A DNA stretch of 64,000 bases from Carnobacterium inhibens subsp. inhibens DSM 13024 (GTDB taxonomy: Bacteria; Bacillota; Bacilli; Lactobacillales; Carnobacteriaceae), in the NCBI RefSeq assembly GCF_000746825.1, contig NZ_JQIV01000006.1, forward strand, positions 1,912,501-1,976,500, in the 5' to 3' direction. Below are positions 9,450-17,289 of the stretch, piece after piece. The notes beneath the pieces were generated by a model, which saw only the letters and a program-made list of their open reading frames with translations, did not search any database and was not told the DNA's origin. Position 1 is the first letter of the stretch; each line of letters opens with the position of its first letter. Made by a program: the position numbers and the translations under genes.

Positions 9450-9501
9450 TTGCATCGATAAATATAATCCTGTATTATACAAAACGTAACCATTACGATT
9501 T
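9450..9501 (+). promoter_or_regulatory. Zinc-lipoprotein promoter with Zur-type box 2
   Basis: The promoter has -35 TTGCAT (9450-9455), a 17-base spacer and -10 TATTAT (9473-9478). A second Zur-type box (9481-9501), identical in all 21 bases to the one at 9348, starts two bases behind the -10. It therefore covers the transcription start, the classic place for repression. Confidence 0.8.
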
Positions 9502-9579
9502 GTGGCGTAATAATTAAATTCATTGAATACATACGAGTTTAAGTAACAGTGCACTATTTTTTTTACAGGAGGATTATTG

Positions 9580-10587
9580 ATGATGAAAACAAGTAAATTA
9601 TTAACTATAGGGTTATCTATAATAGGAGTAGGAGTATTCATGAGTGGATGTGGAGCAGCAGAGCAAGCTGATACATCATCAGATAATAGTCATACAGAAG
9701 AGACAATAAAAGTAGTAACGACGTTTTATCCCATGTATGATTTCACAAAAAATGTGGCACAAGATTTGGCTGAAGTATCTTTACTTTTACCTGCTGGAAC
9801 TGAAGTGCATGATTTTGAACCTAGTGCTAAAGATGTTGCCGAGATCCAAGAAGCAGATGTGTTTATTTATAACAGTGAAGAGATGGAAACATGGGTTCCT
9901 TCCGTATTAGATACTATTGATTCAACCGAAGTTCTCGTTATTGATGCTAGTGAAGGCATTACCCTTATTGAGAATGAAGCAGTTGAAGAACACAATGATT
10001 CAGATCATGAGCACGCAGAGCATACCCATGATCATGATGAAGAAGGGCAAGAAGAGCACAGTCATGCAATTGATCCACATATTTGGCTAGATCCTGTCCT
10101 TGCTCAAGAAGAAGTGAACACCATAAAAGAAGGCCTAATTGAAGCTGATCCTGAAAATGAAGAAGGTTACGAAGTTAATGCTGATGCCTATAATCAAAAG
10201 TTGGAAGCATTAGATCAAGAATACAGAGGAGCTTTTCAAGAGGCAGAGAACCGAACGTTCGTCACACAACATGCAGCTTTTGCTTACTTAGCTCAACAAT
10301 ATGATTTGAATCAAGTATCAATAGCAGGCTTGTCATCCGAAGAAGAGCCTAGTCCGGCTAAATTAGCTGAATTATCCGAATTAGTCGATCAAGAAGGGAT
10401 GGAGTATATCTACTTTGAAGATAATAGTTCTTCTAAAATCGCCGAAACGTTGGCAAGTGAAGTTGGTGTTGAGTTAGCTCTATTAAGCCCTTTAGAAGGA
10501 GTCAGCCAAGCAGATCAAGATGCTGGAGTAGATTATATCGAAGTTATGAAAAATAATTTAGAATCATTAAAGAAAAGTATCCGTTAA
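9580..10587 (+). CDS. Zinc ABC transporter substrate-binding lipoprotein (AdcA/ZnuA type)
   Basis: This is a cluster A-I (cluster 9) metal-binding lipoprotein, 335 residues, that delivers zinc to an ABC importer. It has a signal peptide with lipobox FMSGC (Cys about 24). Probable metal ligands are the His of EVHDFEPSAKD, an acidic His-rich loop (about 140-165, with HEHAEHTHDHDEE), the His of QHAAFAYLAQQY and the final Asp/Glu region near YFEDNSSS. The His-rich loop marks zinc rather than manganese. No ZinT-type C-terminal domain is present. ATG 9580 follows AGGAGG by seven bases. No permease or ATPase gene is adjacent, so it must use a transporter encoded elsewhere. Two Zur-type boxes upstream support zinc repression. 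Confidence 0.88.
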   Translation: MMKTSKLLTIGLSIIGVGVFMSGCGAAEQADTSSDNSHTEETIKVVTTFYPMYDFTKNVAQDLAEVSLLLPAGTEVHDFEPSAKDVAEIQEADVFIYNSEEMETWVPSVLDTIDSTEVLVIDASEGITLIENEAVEEHNDSDHEHAEHTHDHDEEGQEEHSHAIDPHIWLDPVLAQEEVNTIKEGLIEADPENEEGYEVNADAYNQKLEALDQEYRGAFQEAENRTFVTQHAAFAYLAQQYDLNQVSIAGLSSEEEPSPAKLAELSELVDQEGMEYIYFEDNSSSKIAETLASEVGVELALLSPLEGVSQADQDAGVDYIEVMKNNLESLKKSIR

Positions 10588-10713
10588 GATCACCATGGAA
10601 ACTATAAAGCAAAACATCAATTTATTAGCTATCTTTTATCGAATAAAGTAAGATAAAGACACGTCTTACACCATTGGAAGAACAAAATAAATGGTGGCAG
10701 GGAGGATAGCTAA

Positions 10714-11682
10714 ATGTTTGATAAGATAAAAAATCCGATTCTTTTTCAAGGAGATTTAACTAAAAACAATTATTTTGAAGGATGGTACTACAAGCACGTT
10801 TCATTTGATGAAAAGACCAGCATTAGTTTAATTCCTGGTGTGAATTTGTTTAAAGGAGACGAACATAGTTTTATCCAATACATTTATGTAACGCTAAATG
10901 AGCAAAACGAAAAAACGACAAACACAGGGTATATTCGTTATCGTTTAGATGAGTTTAGTTACCAAAATAATCCATTTTTAGTTCAAATTGGACAAACTAT
11001 TTTTACGGAATCGTTTGTTTCTATCCATCTGAAAGATGAGCAGTTTACGGTTCAAGGAAAATTAGGGTTAGGTACTTTTCAAAATATAAAAACTTCCATT
11101 CTGTCTCCTTCAATTATGGGAGGATTTGCATATATTCCTAAGATGGAATGTTACCATGGTGTCATTAGTATGAATCATCGCTTACAAGGAACTTTAACGA
11201 TCAATAATGAAGAAGTTGAATTCACGAATGGCAAAGGTTATATTGAAAAAGATTGGGGCACTTCTTTTCCAAAAGAATACATTTGGATCCACTCTAATCA
11301 TTTTAAAAATGAAAGTACAAGTCTCTTTTTTTCAATTGCACATATCCCGTTTTACCTGACCACTTTTAAAGGCTTTATTTGCAATATAATAGTGAACGAT
11401 AAAGAGTATCGTTTTGCGACTTATAATGGGAGTACGGCCAAGATAGTGAGTCAAACGAAAGATACAGCACTGATCGTACTTGAAAATAAAGAAGCAGAAT
11501 TGACTATTCAAGGAATGATTACAAGTTCTGGTAAACTCATCGCTCCTAAAAATGGGAGTATGAATAAGGCGATCAAAGAAGGGTTATCAGGAGAAATCAG
11601 TATTCTTTTAAAAGACAAGAAACAAAATACAATATATAGAGATGAAAGTAAGTTGGCAGGTATTGAAATAGTAGAAGCTTAG
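10714..11682 (+). CDS. Tocopherol-cyclase-like family protein
   Basis: The 322-residue protein resembles the tocopherol cyclase-like family: the start LFQGDLTKNNYFEGWYYKHV contains the typical FEGWYYK motif, and KGYIEKDWGTSFPKEYIWIH (about 178-197) matches the conserved GxGYxEKDWG..P..WxW region. In plants and cyanobacteria the family closes the chromanol ring of vitamin E; Firmicutes make no tocopherol, so the substrate here is unknown. The fold is a lipocalin-like barrel, so a lipid-like substrate is plausible (inference). AGGGAGGATAG precedes the ATG. The DNA alkyltransferase gene follows after 17 bases, so the two are probably co-transcribed. Confidence 0.72.
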   Translation: MFDKIKNPILFQGDLTKNNYFEGWYYKHVSFDEKTSISLIPGVNLFKGDEHSFIQYIYVTLNEQNEKTTNTGYIRYRLDEFSYQNNPFLVQIGQTIFTESFVSIHLKDEQFTVQGKLGLGTFQNIKTSILSPSIMGGFAYIPKMECYHGVISMNHRLQGTLTINNEEVEFTNGKGYIEKDWGTSFPKEYIWIHSNHFKNESTSLFFSIAHIPFYLTTFKGFICNIIVNDKEYRFATYNGSTAKIVSQTKDTALIVLENKEAELTIQGMITSSGKLIAPKNGSMNKAIKEGLSGEISILLKDKKQNTIYRDESKLAGIEIVEA

Positions 11683-11699
11683 GTTAATGAGGTGAGGAA

Positions 11700-12227
11700 A
11701 TGGAAAATCTTGAGCAGAACATAATTTACGGCTCTTTTGAATATGATTTAGGCAGCCTTTATCTAGCAGCAACCGAGAATGGTCTCTGTTTTGTAGGCTC
11801 TCTAAACGAGTCACTGAGAGAACTTGAGGATGGTGTAACAAAATTATTTTCAAAAGCAACTTTAGTAGAAAATACGGTTGGTTTACAACTCTACCATCAA
11901 CAATTTTTAGACTATTTTAACGGTTCTAGAACTACGTTTACGCTGCCTTTAGATGTGAAGGGAACGTTATTTCAACAAAAGGTTTGGAAAGCTTTGACCA
12001 CTATTCCCTATGGACAAACAAAATCGTATGGTGAAATTGCAGCTGAAATCGGTCAGACTGGAGCTTTTCGAGCAGTGGGTACAGCAATTGGAAAAAATCC
12101 GTTATTGATCGTCGTACCTTGCCACCGGGTCATCCATAAAAATGGGAAGTTAGCAGGTTATCGAGGAAAGTTAGACATGAAAGAAACACTATTAAGTTTA
12201 GAGAAAAGACAAGGGAAAGTATGCTAA
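11700..12227 (+). CDS. ogt: Methylated-DNA-[protein]-cysteine S-methyltransferase
   Basis: This suicide DNA-repair protein transfers methyl groups from O6-methylguanine or O4-methylthymine to its own cysteine. The 175-residue product has the family C-terminal domain: TIPYGQTKSYGEIAAEIGQ, then the active-site motif IVVPCHRVIHKNGKLAGYRG (Cys about 140). The N-terminal part is of the Ogt/YqjL type without an Ada regulatory domain. GAGGTGAGG precedes the ATG. It probably shares a transcript with the tocopherol-cyclase-like gene 17 bases upstream and ends at a strong terminator. Family function is well established. Confidence 0.93.
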   Translation: MENLEQNIIYGSFEYDLGSLYLAATENGLCFVGSLNESLRELEDGVTKLFSKATLVENTVGLQLYHQQFLDYFNGSRTTFTLPLDVKGTLFQQKVWKALTTIPYGQTKSYGEIAAEIGQTGAFRAVGTAIGKNPLLIVVPCHRVIHKNGKLAGYRGKLDMKETLLSLEKRQGKVC

Positions 12228-12251
12228 GAAAGAAAATGAAATAGGATAAAT

Positions 12252-12300
12252 ATAAATAGATTATGCCTTGATCCAGGCATAATCTATTTATATTTCTTTT
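12252..12300 (+). terminator. Terminator behind ogt
   Basis: The arms AAATAGATTATGCCT and AGGCATAATCTATTT are perfect complements around TGATCC, followed by a T-rich tail. Confidence 0.88.
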
Positions 12301-12341
12301 AATAACAATTAAAATGATGGACGAAATGTAGGATTGCGTTT

Positions 12342-12387
12342 ATACTATATATAGTTTAAAAATTATTTTTATAGCTATATATAGTGT
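12342..12387 (+). promoter_or_regulatory. Tandem NrdR boxes upstream of nrdDG
   Basis: Two sites, ATACTATATATAGTTT (12342-12357) and TAGCTATATATAGTGT (12372-12387), match the NrdR consensus ACACWATATATWGTGT. Their centres are 30 bases apart, about three helical turns, as is usual for NrdR pairs. NrdR is an ATP-cone repressor that shuts down ribonucleotide reductase genes when dATP is high. The second pair in this window is upstream of nrdJ. Confidence 0.85.
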
Positions 12388-12418
12388 TTTAAAGGAACGG
12401 ATAGGGTGGCGATAGGAA

Positions 12419-14632
12419 ATGATTATGGATAATGATATTTTTTGTGAAACTTCGAACAAACTTAAGCTGAAAGTAATGAAAAGAGATGGACGAGAAGTTG
12501 AATTTAGAGAAGAAAAAATCTTTGAAGCTTTGTTGAAAGCCTATCATTCATTGACAAAAGAAACGGATGAAAAAAGTATTCAGGAACTAAAAGAGATCGT
12601 TGAAGTAGTAAAAAAAGAAATAGCACAACGATTCGTCAGCAATATTAAAATTTATGAAATTCAGAGTATTGTTGAACATATTTTAATAGATGCCCATAAA
12701 CATGAATTAGCGGAAGCCTACTTAGTTTATAGAACCCGTCGCGATCTGGAAAGAAGCCAATCAACGGATATAAACTATGCTATCCATGATCTTTTACGTA
12801 AAGAACAAACCGTAGTAAATGAAAATGCGAATAAGGATAGCAACGTATTCAATACTCAAAGGGATTTAACTGCAGGAGTAGTTGCGAAATCTATGGGACT
12901 TAAATTGTTGCCGAAGCATGTTGCTAATGCGCACCAAAAAGGAGATATCCATTATCATGACCTGGACTATCAACCATACGCTCCAATGACAAATTGTTGT
13001 TTGATCGATTTTCAAAGTATGTTTAGGGAAGGCTTTAAAATAGGGAATGCAGAGGTAGAAAGTCCGCGTTCCATTCAAACAGCTGCTGCTCAAATGGCAC
13101 AAATTATTGCCAATGTGGCTTCTAGTCAGTATGGAGGATGCAGCGCAGATCGAATTGATGAAGTATTAGCTCCTTATAGTCGTTTAAACTATCAAAAACA
13201 TTTGCAGACTGCAAGAGAATGGGTCACAGGAGAAGAAAAGCAAAAGCAATATGCCCGTGAAAAAACAAAAAAAGACATTTATGATGCTATGCAGAGCTTG
13301 GAATACGAGATCAATACCCTTTATTCTTCTCAAGGACAAACGCCTTTTACAACGTTAGGATTTGGATTGGGAACGGATTGGTTTGAACAAGAAATTCAGC
13401 GTTCCATCTTATTAGTTCGCATCAATGGATTGGGAAAAGAAAAGAGAACAGCCATTTTTCCAAAACTTGTCTTCACTCTTAAACGAGGCGTTAATTTGGA
13501 TCCCGAAGATCAAAATTATGATATAAAAAAATTAGCCCTTACTTGTTCAACCAAAAGAATGTATCCTGATGTCTTAATGTACGATAAAGTCGTTGCGTTA
13601 ACGGGAAGTTTTAAAGCGCCAATGGGGTGTCGTTCATTTTTACAAGGATGGAAAGATGAACATGGTCAAGAAGTAAACTCAGGAAGAATGAATTTAGGTG
13701 TGGTCACACTTAATTTGCCTCGTGTGGCTATCGAATCTAAAGGAAACCAATCAATGTTTTGGGAGCTATTTGAAGAACGATTAAAGGTTTGTCACGATGC
13801 TTTAGTTTATCGTGTTCAAAGGACAAAAGATGCATTACCTGAAAATGCTCCTATTTTATACGAATATGGCGCTTTTGGGAAACGATTGAAAAAAGGAGAC
13901 AGTGTAAATGATCTCTTTAAAAATAAACGTGCGACAGTATCTTTAGGTTATATTGGACTATACGAAGCTGCAACAGTCTTTTTTGGGCCAGAGTGGGAAA
14001 AAAATGAAACTGCCAAGGCCTTTACAGTGGATATTTTGAGAAAAATGAAACAGCACACAGATCAATGGGGAGAAAAGTATGGCTATCATTTTAGTGTGTA
14101 TTCAACACCCAGTGAAAGTCTAACGGACCGGTTTTGTCGCTTAGATACAAAGAAATTTGGCGTACTGACAGATATTACTGATAAAGAGTATTACACAAAC
14201 AGTTTCCATTACGATGTACGAAAAAAACCAACACCGTTTGAGAAGATTGAATTTGAGAAAGATTATCCTGAATACACATCTGGCGGTTTCATCCATTATT
14301 GTGAGTACCCGAATATGCAACAAAATCCAAAAGCGTTAGAAGCTGTGTGGGATTTCTCTTATGATCGTATTGGATATCTTGGGACCAATACGCCTATTGA
14401 TCATTGTTACAAATGTGGATTTGAAGGAGATTTTGATCCGACTGAGCGAGGATTTAAATGTCCACAATGCGGAAATACCGATCCCGACAGCTGTGATGTC
14501 GTAAAAAGAACGTGCGGTTATCTCGGTAATCCTCAAGCTAGACCGATGGTAAACGGAAGACACAAAGAGATTTCAGCTCGGGTCAAACATATGCCAGTTA
14601 ACGGGGAGGAAATACTACATGAGGAATCCTAA
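12419..14632 (+). CDS. nrdD: NrdD, anaerobic (class III) ribonucleoside-triphosphate reductase
   Basis: NrdD makes deoxynucleotides without oxygen through a glycyl radical. The 737-residue protein has an N-terminal ATP-cone (KLKVMKRDGREVEFREEKI), the active-site cysteine regions TNCCLIDFQSMF and LTCSTKRMYPD, a C-terminal zinc site with CYKCGF and CPQCGN, and the glycyl-radical motif RTCGYLGNPQARP (about 700). The start is uncertain: ATG 12419 or the second ATG at 12425, with AGGA seven bases before the latter. nrdG overlaps by 14 bases, so the reductase and its activase are translationally coupled. A pair of NrdR boxes lies upstream. Function is established for the family. Confidence 0.96.
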   Translation: MIMDNDIFCETSNKLKLKVMKRDGREVEFREEKIFEALLKAYHSLTKETDEKSIQELKEIVEVVKKEIAQRFVSNIKIYEIQSIVEHILIDAHKHELAEAYLVYRTRRDLERSQSTDINYAIHDLLRKEQTVVNENANKDSNVFNTQRDLTAGVVAKSMGLKLLPKHVANAHQKGDIHYHDLDYQPYAPMTNCCLIDFQSMFREGFKIGNAEVESPRSIQTAAAQMAQIIANVASSQYGGCSADRIDEVLAPYSRLNYQKHLQTAREWVTGEEKQKQYAREKTKKDIYDAMQSLEYEINTLYSSQGQTPFTTLGFGLGTDWFEQEIQRSILLVRINGLGKEKRTAIFPKLVFTLKRGVNLDPEDQNYDIKKLALTCSTKRMYPDVLMYDKVVALTGSFKAPMGCRSFLQGWKDEHGQEVNSGRMNLGVVTLNLPRVAIESKGNQSMFWELFEERLKVCHDALVYRVQRTKDALPENAPILYEYGAFGKRLKKGDSVNDLFKNKRATVSLGYIGLYEAATVFFGPEWEKNETAKAFTVDILRKMKQHTDQWGEKYGYHFSVYSTPSESLTDRFCRLDTKKFGVLTDITDKEYYTNSFHYDVRKKPTPFEKIEFEKDYPEYTSGGFIHYCEYPNMQQNPKALEAVWDFSYDRIGYLGTNTPIDHCYKCGFEGDFDPTERGFKCPQCGNTDPDSCDVVKRTCGYLGNPQARPMVNGRHKEISARVKHMPVNGEEILHEES

Positions 14633-15179
14633 ACCGAAAGAATGGCTGGCTAAAGATTACAGTCAATGCCGGATAGCGGATTATAAACCGTTTAATTTTG
14701 TTGATGGAGAAGGTGTCAGATGCAGTCTCTATATGAGCGGATGTCTGTTTGCCTGCAAAGGCTGTTACAATAAGATCGCACAAAATTTTGCTTATGGAGT
14801 GGAGTATACTACAGAACTAGAAGACACGATCATTGCTGATCTAAAGCATTCTTATGTTCAAGGCTTAACTCTTTTAGGAGGAGAACCTTTTCTCAATACA
14901 CAAGTTGCAATTCCTTTAGCTAAACGCATTCGTTCGGAATATCGTGAGACAAAAGATATTTGGTCTTGGACTGGCTATACATGGGAAGAATTGATGCAAG
15001 AATCGGAGGATAAACTGGAATTGCTGTCACTAATCGATGTCGTTGTGGATGGACGGTTTGAATTAGCTAAAAAAGATTTGACGCTTCAGTTTAGAGGGAG
15101 TTCAAATCAACGTATTATTGATGTTCAAGCATCATTGAGACATGAAAAAGTTGTATTATGGCAAAATCAATTTAATTAG
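14619..15179 (+). CDS. nrdG: NrdG, anaerobic ribonucleotide reductase activating protein
   Basis: NrdG is a radical-SAM enzyme that abstracts hydrogen from NrdD to form its glycyl radical. The 186-residue protein carries the cluster motif SGCLFACKGCYN (CxxxCxxC, about residues 41-48) and the SAM-binding GGEPF segment LTLLGGEPFLN. ATG 14619 overlaps the end of nrdD by 14 bases and has GGGGAGG upstream inside the nrdD coding sequence. The gene completes the nrdDG operon. Family function is well established. Confidence 0.95.
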   Translation: MRNPKPKEWLAKDYSQCRIADYKPFNFVDGEGVRCSLYMSGCLFACKGCYNKIAQNFAYGVEYTTELEDTIIADLKHSYVQGLTLLGGEPFLNTQVAIPLAKRIRSEYRETKDIWSWTGYTWEELMQESEDKLELLSLIDVVVDGRFELAKKDLTLQFRGSSNQRIIDVQASLRHEKVVLWQNQFN

Positions 15180-15270
15180 AAGCAAAGTATGAAAGCCTTA
15201 CTTTTTAGACGTAAGTAGCATGAAGAGAATAAAATATGCTACACTACAGATAAATAAAGGAGCGGATATT

Positions 15271-15480
15271 ATGGATGGGAAGTCAAGAGCAGCGATTAAA
15301 ATTGATGCACTAGTAGATATTGTTTTAAAAAAAGATCAACGTACAGGTAAATTAACAAGAGGTCACGTAAAGCGTATTTTAACCAATAGCAGTCAACATC
15401 CACATGGGATCAAAGTCATGTTAAAAGAAGGAGACCAAGTTGGTCGTGTCCAAAAGATCTTAACAGATGACGATAAATAA
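15271..15480 (+). CDS. ywbE: YwbE family protein
   Basis: This 69-residue basic protein matches the conserved YwbE family, whose role is unknown. Typical segments are GKSRAAIKIDALVDIVLKKD, then TGKLTRGHVKRILTNS and HPHGIKVMLKEGDQVGRVQK. The last part looks like a small KOW-like nucleic-acid-binding barrel (inference). ATG 15271 is chosen because AAGGAG lies eight bases upstream and the family is short; a longer frame starting at 15220 would lack a ribosome-binding site. It stands between nrdG and a shared terminator and probably has its own promoter. Confidence 0.85.
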   Translation: MDGKSRAAIKIDALVDIVLKKDQRTGKLTRGHVKRILTNSSQHPHGIKVMLKEGDQVGRVQKILTDDDK

Positions 15481-15500
15481 GTAACCTAACTGACAATAAC

Positions 15501-15548
15501 AAAAGAGATCTAAACTGGTTTTCACATCAGCTCGATCTCTTTTTGCTT
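15501..15548. terminator. Bidirectional terminator between ywbE and bioY
   Basis: The arms AAAGAGATC and GATCTCTTT flank an unpaired loop and are followed by T runs. The convergent genes ywbE and bioY end on either side. Confidence 0.8.
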
Positions 15549-15571
15549 TTTTAGTTAATAAGCGATTAAAT

Positions 15572-16102
15572 TTAATTTTGAATGCGTTTAAGATGTCGTT
15601 GCAAGCGGGAGCTGATCAAAAAAGCGAAAACAGCTTTAACGACATCACCTGGAACAAATAATAAGAAACCCGTTTTGAAGATGAGACTGTTACTCATAGT
15701 CAAATCAAGATAGCCTCTTAGGATGAAAATCATATAAGGCAATCCAATGATATAAAAAATACTGGATCCAATAAGAATGGCCCCTAAAGCAGATTTAAAT
15801 GTGAAAGATCTGCTTTCTAAGAACCATGCCATTACATAAGCTCCTAGAATGAAACCAAGTACAAAACCAAAACTTGGACTTAAAAAAGATTGAAATCCTT
15901 TAAAGATAAGGATGAGCAATAAGTGCAGGGTTTGTGCAAGAAAAGCAGCATTTTTTTGCAAGATAAGGCCAGTTAGTAAAACAAACAACGTTTGCAAGGT
16001 GAAAGGGACTGGACCAAGAGGAATACTGATAAAACTGCTAATATAAGACAAAGCTGCCATTAAACTACAGAGTGTTATTTCTCGCGTGGTTAAGGTTGAC
16101 AT
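15572..16102 (-). CDS. bioY: BioY, biotin ECF transporter S component
   Basis: BioY is the substrate-capture membrane subunit of the energy-coupling-factor biotin importer. The 176-residue protein has about six hydrophobic segments, the family N-terminal ALSYISSFISIPLGPVPFTL region with the conserved PxPxTxQ-like element PVPFTLQTL, and the FSPSFGFVLGF-like glycine/proline segment in its middle. No ECF ATPase or EcfT gene is nearby, so it probably shares a general module encoded elsewhere. It lies 25 bases downstream of birA on the same strand, so the biotin sensor and the biotin transporter are co-transcribed under the BirA operator at 17154-17188. Confidence 0.92.
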   Translation of the reverse strand: MSTLTTREITLCSLMAALSYISSFISIPLGPVPFTLQTLFVLLTGLILQKNAAFLAQTLHLLLILIFKGFQSFLSPSFGFVLGFILGAYVMAWFLESRSFTFKSALGAILIGSSIFYIIGLPYMIFILRGYLDLTMSNSLIFKTGFLLFVPGDVVKAVFAFLISSRLQRHLKRIQN

Positions 16103-16127
16103 AATAGGCTCCTTTGAAATTCATTCA

Positions 16128-17114
16128 TCAATCGAATGGCTTTTTCATAATGATTTCTCCGTAAGACAACGTTCGTTGTTGGCCATCAGCCAGTTGCACA
16201 ACAAGACCTCCTTGAGGATCAATATCTATGGGAATAGCTTCGAATTCTTGCTTACGTTCTTTAAAAGTAATTTTTCTACCAATCACAAAACAACGTTTTT
16301 TATATTCTTCTAAAAAAGTACGTTCCTCAATTGTTTGATAAATCATGTGAAATTGATTCATGATTTCAGCTATTAGAAGATTACGATCACTAATTTCCTT
16401 TTCTGTATCAGTAGTAAGAGAGCCTGCGATAGTGCTGATTTCAGTTGGAAAACCTGTTAAAGGCTCTTTAACATTTAAGCCTACTCCGACAATCAGAGTC
16501 TCTATTTTCCCGCTTTCAAAGTCTGATACAGCTTCAGTTAAAATACCGCATATTTTTGTATCGTTGAGATAAATATCATTTACCCATTTTATACTAGGTC
16601 GTTTAGTAGTTAATTTTTCAATAGCCAAACAAACGGCTACAGCAGTAGCTGTAGTGACTAAAGTAGCATCCGCCATAGATAAGTTGGGCTTTAAAAAGAA
16701 ACTCATGTAAATGCCTGTTTGACTAGGAGAGTAAAAAGACTTACCTAATCGTCCTCGTCCTTTAGTTTGTTCTTCAGCTAGGACAACGCCTTGATTTTGT
16801 GAACTTTTCATTGCAAAAGAACGAGCTTTATTATTTGTAGAGTCAATGGTTTTAAATGTATGGATAGGAAAAGTTTTTAGATCTGTATGCAGGAATGATC
16901 TAATGCCTTCAATCGAAATGACATCTGACTTTTCAGAAAGTCGGTAACCTTTATTGGTTACTGCTTCAATGATGTAGCCTTCTTCTTGTAGAGTTTTTAT
17001 TCCTTTCCAGATAGATGTTCTTGAAAGTCCTAGTGTATCTGCCAATGCTTGACCAGAAATATTGGACCCTTTTTGTTGTTTTAATAAAGAAAGAATGCGT
17101 AATTTTGTAGACAT
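16128..17114 (-). CDS. birA: BirA, biotin-protein ligase and biotin-responsive repressor
   Basis: BirA attaches biotin to carboxylases through biotinyl-5'-AMP and, when loaded with it, represses biotin genes. The 328-residue bifunctional form has an N-terminal winged helix-turn-helix (about 1-60, SGQALADTLGLSRTSIWKGI), the catalytic loop EEQTKGRGRLGKSF (about 115-128), the KWVNDIYL motif (about 178) and a C-terminal SH3-like domain. ACCTCG-type complement GAGGTG precedes the ATG. Its promoter (TTGACA, 17-base spacer, TATACT) is overlapped by a BirA-type operator, so it should repress itself and bioY. Function is established for the family. Confidence 0.95.
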   Translation of the reverse strand: MSTKLRILSLLKQQKGSNISGQALADTLGLSRTSIWKGIKTLQEEGYIIEAVTNKGYRLSEKSDVISIEGIRSFLHTDLKTFPIHTFKTIDSTNNKARSFAMKSSQNQGVVLAEEQTKGRGRLGKSFYSPSQTGIYMSFFLKPNLSMADATLVTTATAVAVCLAIEKLTTKRPSIKWVNDIYLNDTKICGILTEAVSDFESGKIETLIVGVGLNVKEPLTGFPTEISTIAGSLTTDTEKEISDRNLLIAEIMNQFHMIYQTIEERTFLEEYKKRCFVIGRKITFKERKQEFEAIPIDIDPQGGLVVQLADGQQRTLSYGEIIMKKPFD

Positions 17115-17132
17115 AAGTTCACCTCGTTTTTT

Positions 17133-17188
17133 AGTATAAAAGCTTCTATTCTTATTGTCAACTAAATTATATTTAGTTAGGTAACAAT
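17133..17188 (-). promoter_or_regulatory. birA-bioY promoter with BirA operator
   Basis: On the minus strand a consensus -35 TTGACA (17156-17161) and -10 TATACT (17133-17138) are spaced by 17 bases. Overlapping and upstream of the -35 lies the inverted repeat ATTGTCAACT (17154-17163) and AGGTAACAAT (17179-17188), spaced by 15 bases. Bacillus BirA sites are ATTGTTAACC-N14/15-GGTTAACAAT, so this is a good match. An inner palindrome AACTAAAT-TAT-ATTTAGTT fills the spacer. Confidence 0.85.
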
Positions 17189-17289
17189 TAGAAAATAAGA
17201 GTAACCATTGTTAAATAAATCAAAAAGTAGTAATATGAGAACATTCTACAAAAAAGTTAAAATTATAAAAGAATTGAAGGAGAATAAAG

